The notes under the pieces: model-generated
The model's input: the letters and a program-made list of their open reading frames with translations, nothing else
Told to the model about the DNA's origin: nothing
Database searches by the model: none
Shown: one piece after another, positions 5,920-6,541 of the stretch
Layout of the letters: each line of letters begins with the position of its first letter
Numbering within the stretch: the first letter of the stretch is position 1
Source: CAYXDR01 sp046498185
Lineage (GTDB): Bacteria > Desulfobacterota > DSM-4660 > Desulfatiglandales > Desulfatiglandaceae
Direction: 5' to 3'
Length of the DNA: 6,541 nt
NCBI GenBank assembly: GCA_046498185.1
Contig: JAWOBE010000154.1
Location: forward strand, 1-6,541
Program-made: the position numbers and the translations under genes

Positions 5920-6326
5920 GACGTACCCGCCTTTTGGTTGGTGAATCCGCCCGCCCGGTAAGGCTTCCAGGCTTTTTTCACCTCATCGTTTTTATGGTTC
6001 CGGCAACGGATGGGAGGGCGCTCGGGAAGCCGCCGACCAAGAGCGTCCGCGAAAGGTACCGTGTAAACAGGCTCTCCGCATATTTCACAGCGTGCAAGTT
6101 GCAGCGAAGTCACCTCCTCCCACGGTCCGTCCAGAAGGTGTTGGAATTCCACGGCGTTTTGCGGGCAAATCCGGTGACAATGCCCGCACCGAGCGCATAG
6201 AGTCATATTGTGGTATATGATTCTCCGGCCGGCTTCATCTTTGTATTTAAGAGCACCTGCAGGACAGTTGTGTACACAGGCGAGGCAGCCGTTGCAATTT
6301 TCATTCACCCTGAAAAAAGATGTCAT
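5916..6326 (-). CDS. Two-cluster 4Fe-4S ferredoxin with a C-terminal zinc-ribbon-like region
   Basis: A 136-residue cytosolic iron-sulfur protein. Residues 1-60 form a bacterial 2[4Fe-4S] ferredoxin with CNGCLACVHNCP (C11, C14, C17, C21) and CARCGHCHRICP (C44, C47, C50, C54). The tail is not ferredoxin: CEIC (C80, C83) pairs with CRNH (C108, H111), a spacing that would suit a single zinc site. It could relay electrons between the upstream iron-sulfur protein and MetV. The ATG at 6326 has GGAG 9 bases upstream. Its TGA shares four bases with the metV start, a strong sign of coupled synthesis. The electron-relay role is inferred from order and overlap; the clusters are supported directly by motif. 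Confidence 0.88.
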   Translation of the reverse strand: MTSFFRVNENCNGCLACVHNCPAGALKYKDEAGRRIIYHNMTLCARCGHCHRICPQNAVEFQHLLDGPWEEVTSLQLARCEICGEPVYTVPFADALGRRLPERPPIRCRNHKNDEVKKAWKPYRAGGFTNQKAGTS

Positions 6327-6384
6327 TCGGCTTTCTCCATGCTGAAAAAGATCCCCTCATAAGTCAAAGACAGGGCAAAGTTTG

Positions 6385-6541
6385 CTACAATGCATAATTC
6401 CATCGAACAACAGCGGCTGCTTCCCTGATGTGATGCTCCCGGAGATTGTAATCCTCGACGTAAAAAATGGCACCTGTTTCACAGACCTGCCTGCCTGCAG
6501 GTCTGTGAAACAGGTGCCATTTTTTACGTCGAGGATTACAA
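6385..6541 (-). CDS. C-terminal fragment of an iron-sulfur (ferredoxin-domain) protein, cut by the window edge
   Basis: An open frame enters from the right edge and stops with TAG at 6385-6387. Its last residues read QVCETGAIFYVEDYN, LREHHIREAAAVV, then RWNYAL. The VCETGAI segment is the typical end of a CxxCxxCxxxC[P/E]TGAI 4Fe-4S motif. The remainder has the charge pattern and codon use of a real C-terminus. The gene would lie 58 bp upstream of the ferredoxin and probably in the same operon, as part of an electron-transfer complex (for example an HdrA- or NADH-dehydrogenase-like subunit; not decidable here). Only bases up to about 6490 are trusted, because 6497-6541 is the exact inverted copy of the coding arm. 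The part beyond it, beginning CNPRRKKWHL, is probably not native protein. Confidence 0.5.
   Translation of the reverse strand, partial: CNPRRKKWHLFHRPAGRQVCETGAIFYVEDYNLREHHIREAAAVVRWNYAL
6446..6541. repeat. Perfect 45-bp-arm inverted repeat at the window end
   Basis: Bases 6446-6490 and 6497-6541 are exact reverse complements around the 6-base centre CTGCCT, and the window stops exactly at the outer edge. The left arm, read on the minus strand, encodes a convincing iron-sulfur protein C-terminus, so the right arm looks like a fold-back copy. This points to a chimeric inverted duplication at a contig end. A natural hairpin, REP or MITE element is the alternative. Confidence 0.9.

Noticed and set aside
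6323..6403. Small minus-strand ORF of 26 residues (starts MELCIVANFALS) ending in an ATGA overlap with the ferredoxin start
   Set aside because: It has no ribosome-binding site, its start lies inside the end of the upstream iron-sulfur gene, and the protein is too short to assess. The overlap could be chance, though a coupling leader peptide is not excluded.

Overview
The window (6,541 bp, mid-range GC) looks like the chromosome of an anaerobic bacterium that uses the Wood-Ljungdahl (methyl branch) pathway. A Desulfobacterota/Deltaproteobacteria-type syntroph or sulfate reducer fits best. The grounds are a MetV-type methylenetetrahydrofolate reductase partner protein next to ferredoxin-type genes, and the FCD-type GntR regulator and PiT/DUF47 modules common in such genomes. 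The lineage is inferred from gene content and was not tested. No rRNA, tRNA, CRISPR array, transposase or phage gene was seen.

Region 1 (45-2334, minus strand): an apparent operon, gntR-type regulator -> small cupin -> class I/II aminotransferase, with gaps of 43 and 18 bp. It looks like a small regulated amino- or keto-acid cassette. A near-perfect palindrome of the kind bound by FadR-family regulators (2344-2357) lies just upstream of the regulator ATG, which suggests autoregulation. The substrate cannot be read from sequence.

Region 2 (2335-2614): a divergent, AT-rich intergenic region. It holds the regulator's candidate promoter and operator, a 9-bp direct repeat, a 7-bp inverted repeat and a weak candidate promoter for the plus-strand operon.

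Region 3 (2615-5227, plus strand): a phosphate module of four closely packed genes: a two-CBS-domain protein, a DUF47/PhoU-like Pit accessory protein (overlapping the CBS gene by 11 bp), a PiT-family phosphate permease, and a 191-residue membrane protein. The last resembles only the sensor half (TM, extracytoplasmic domain, TM) of a PhoR-type histidine kinase, with no kinase domain. Its gene contains a striking 35-bp palindrome. The CBS protein and the orphan sensor make this an unusual Pi-transport operon.

Region 4 (5257-6541, minus strand): C-terminal end of an iron-sulfur protein -> two-cluster ferredoxin with a possible zinc site -> metV. The ferredoxin and metV overlap in ATGA. The set suggests an electron-delivery chain to methylenetetrahydrofolate reductase, but no metF is in the window. 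The window ends in a perfect 45-bp-arm inverted repeat (6446-6541). One arm reads as good coding sequence, so the palindrome may be a fold-back assembly artefact at a contig end rather than real biology.
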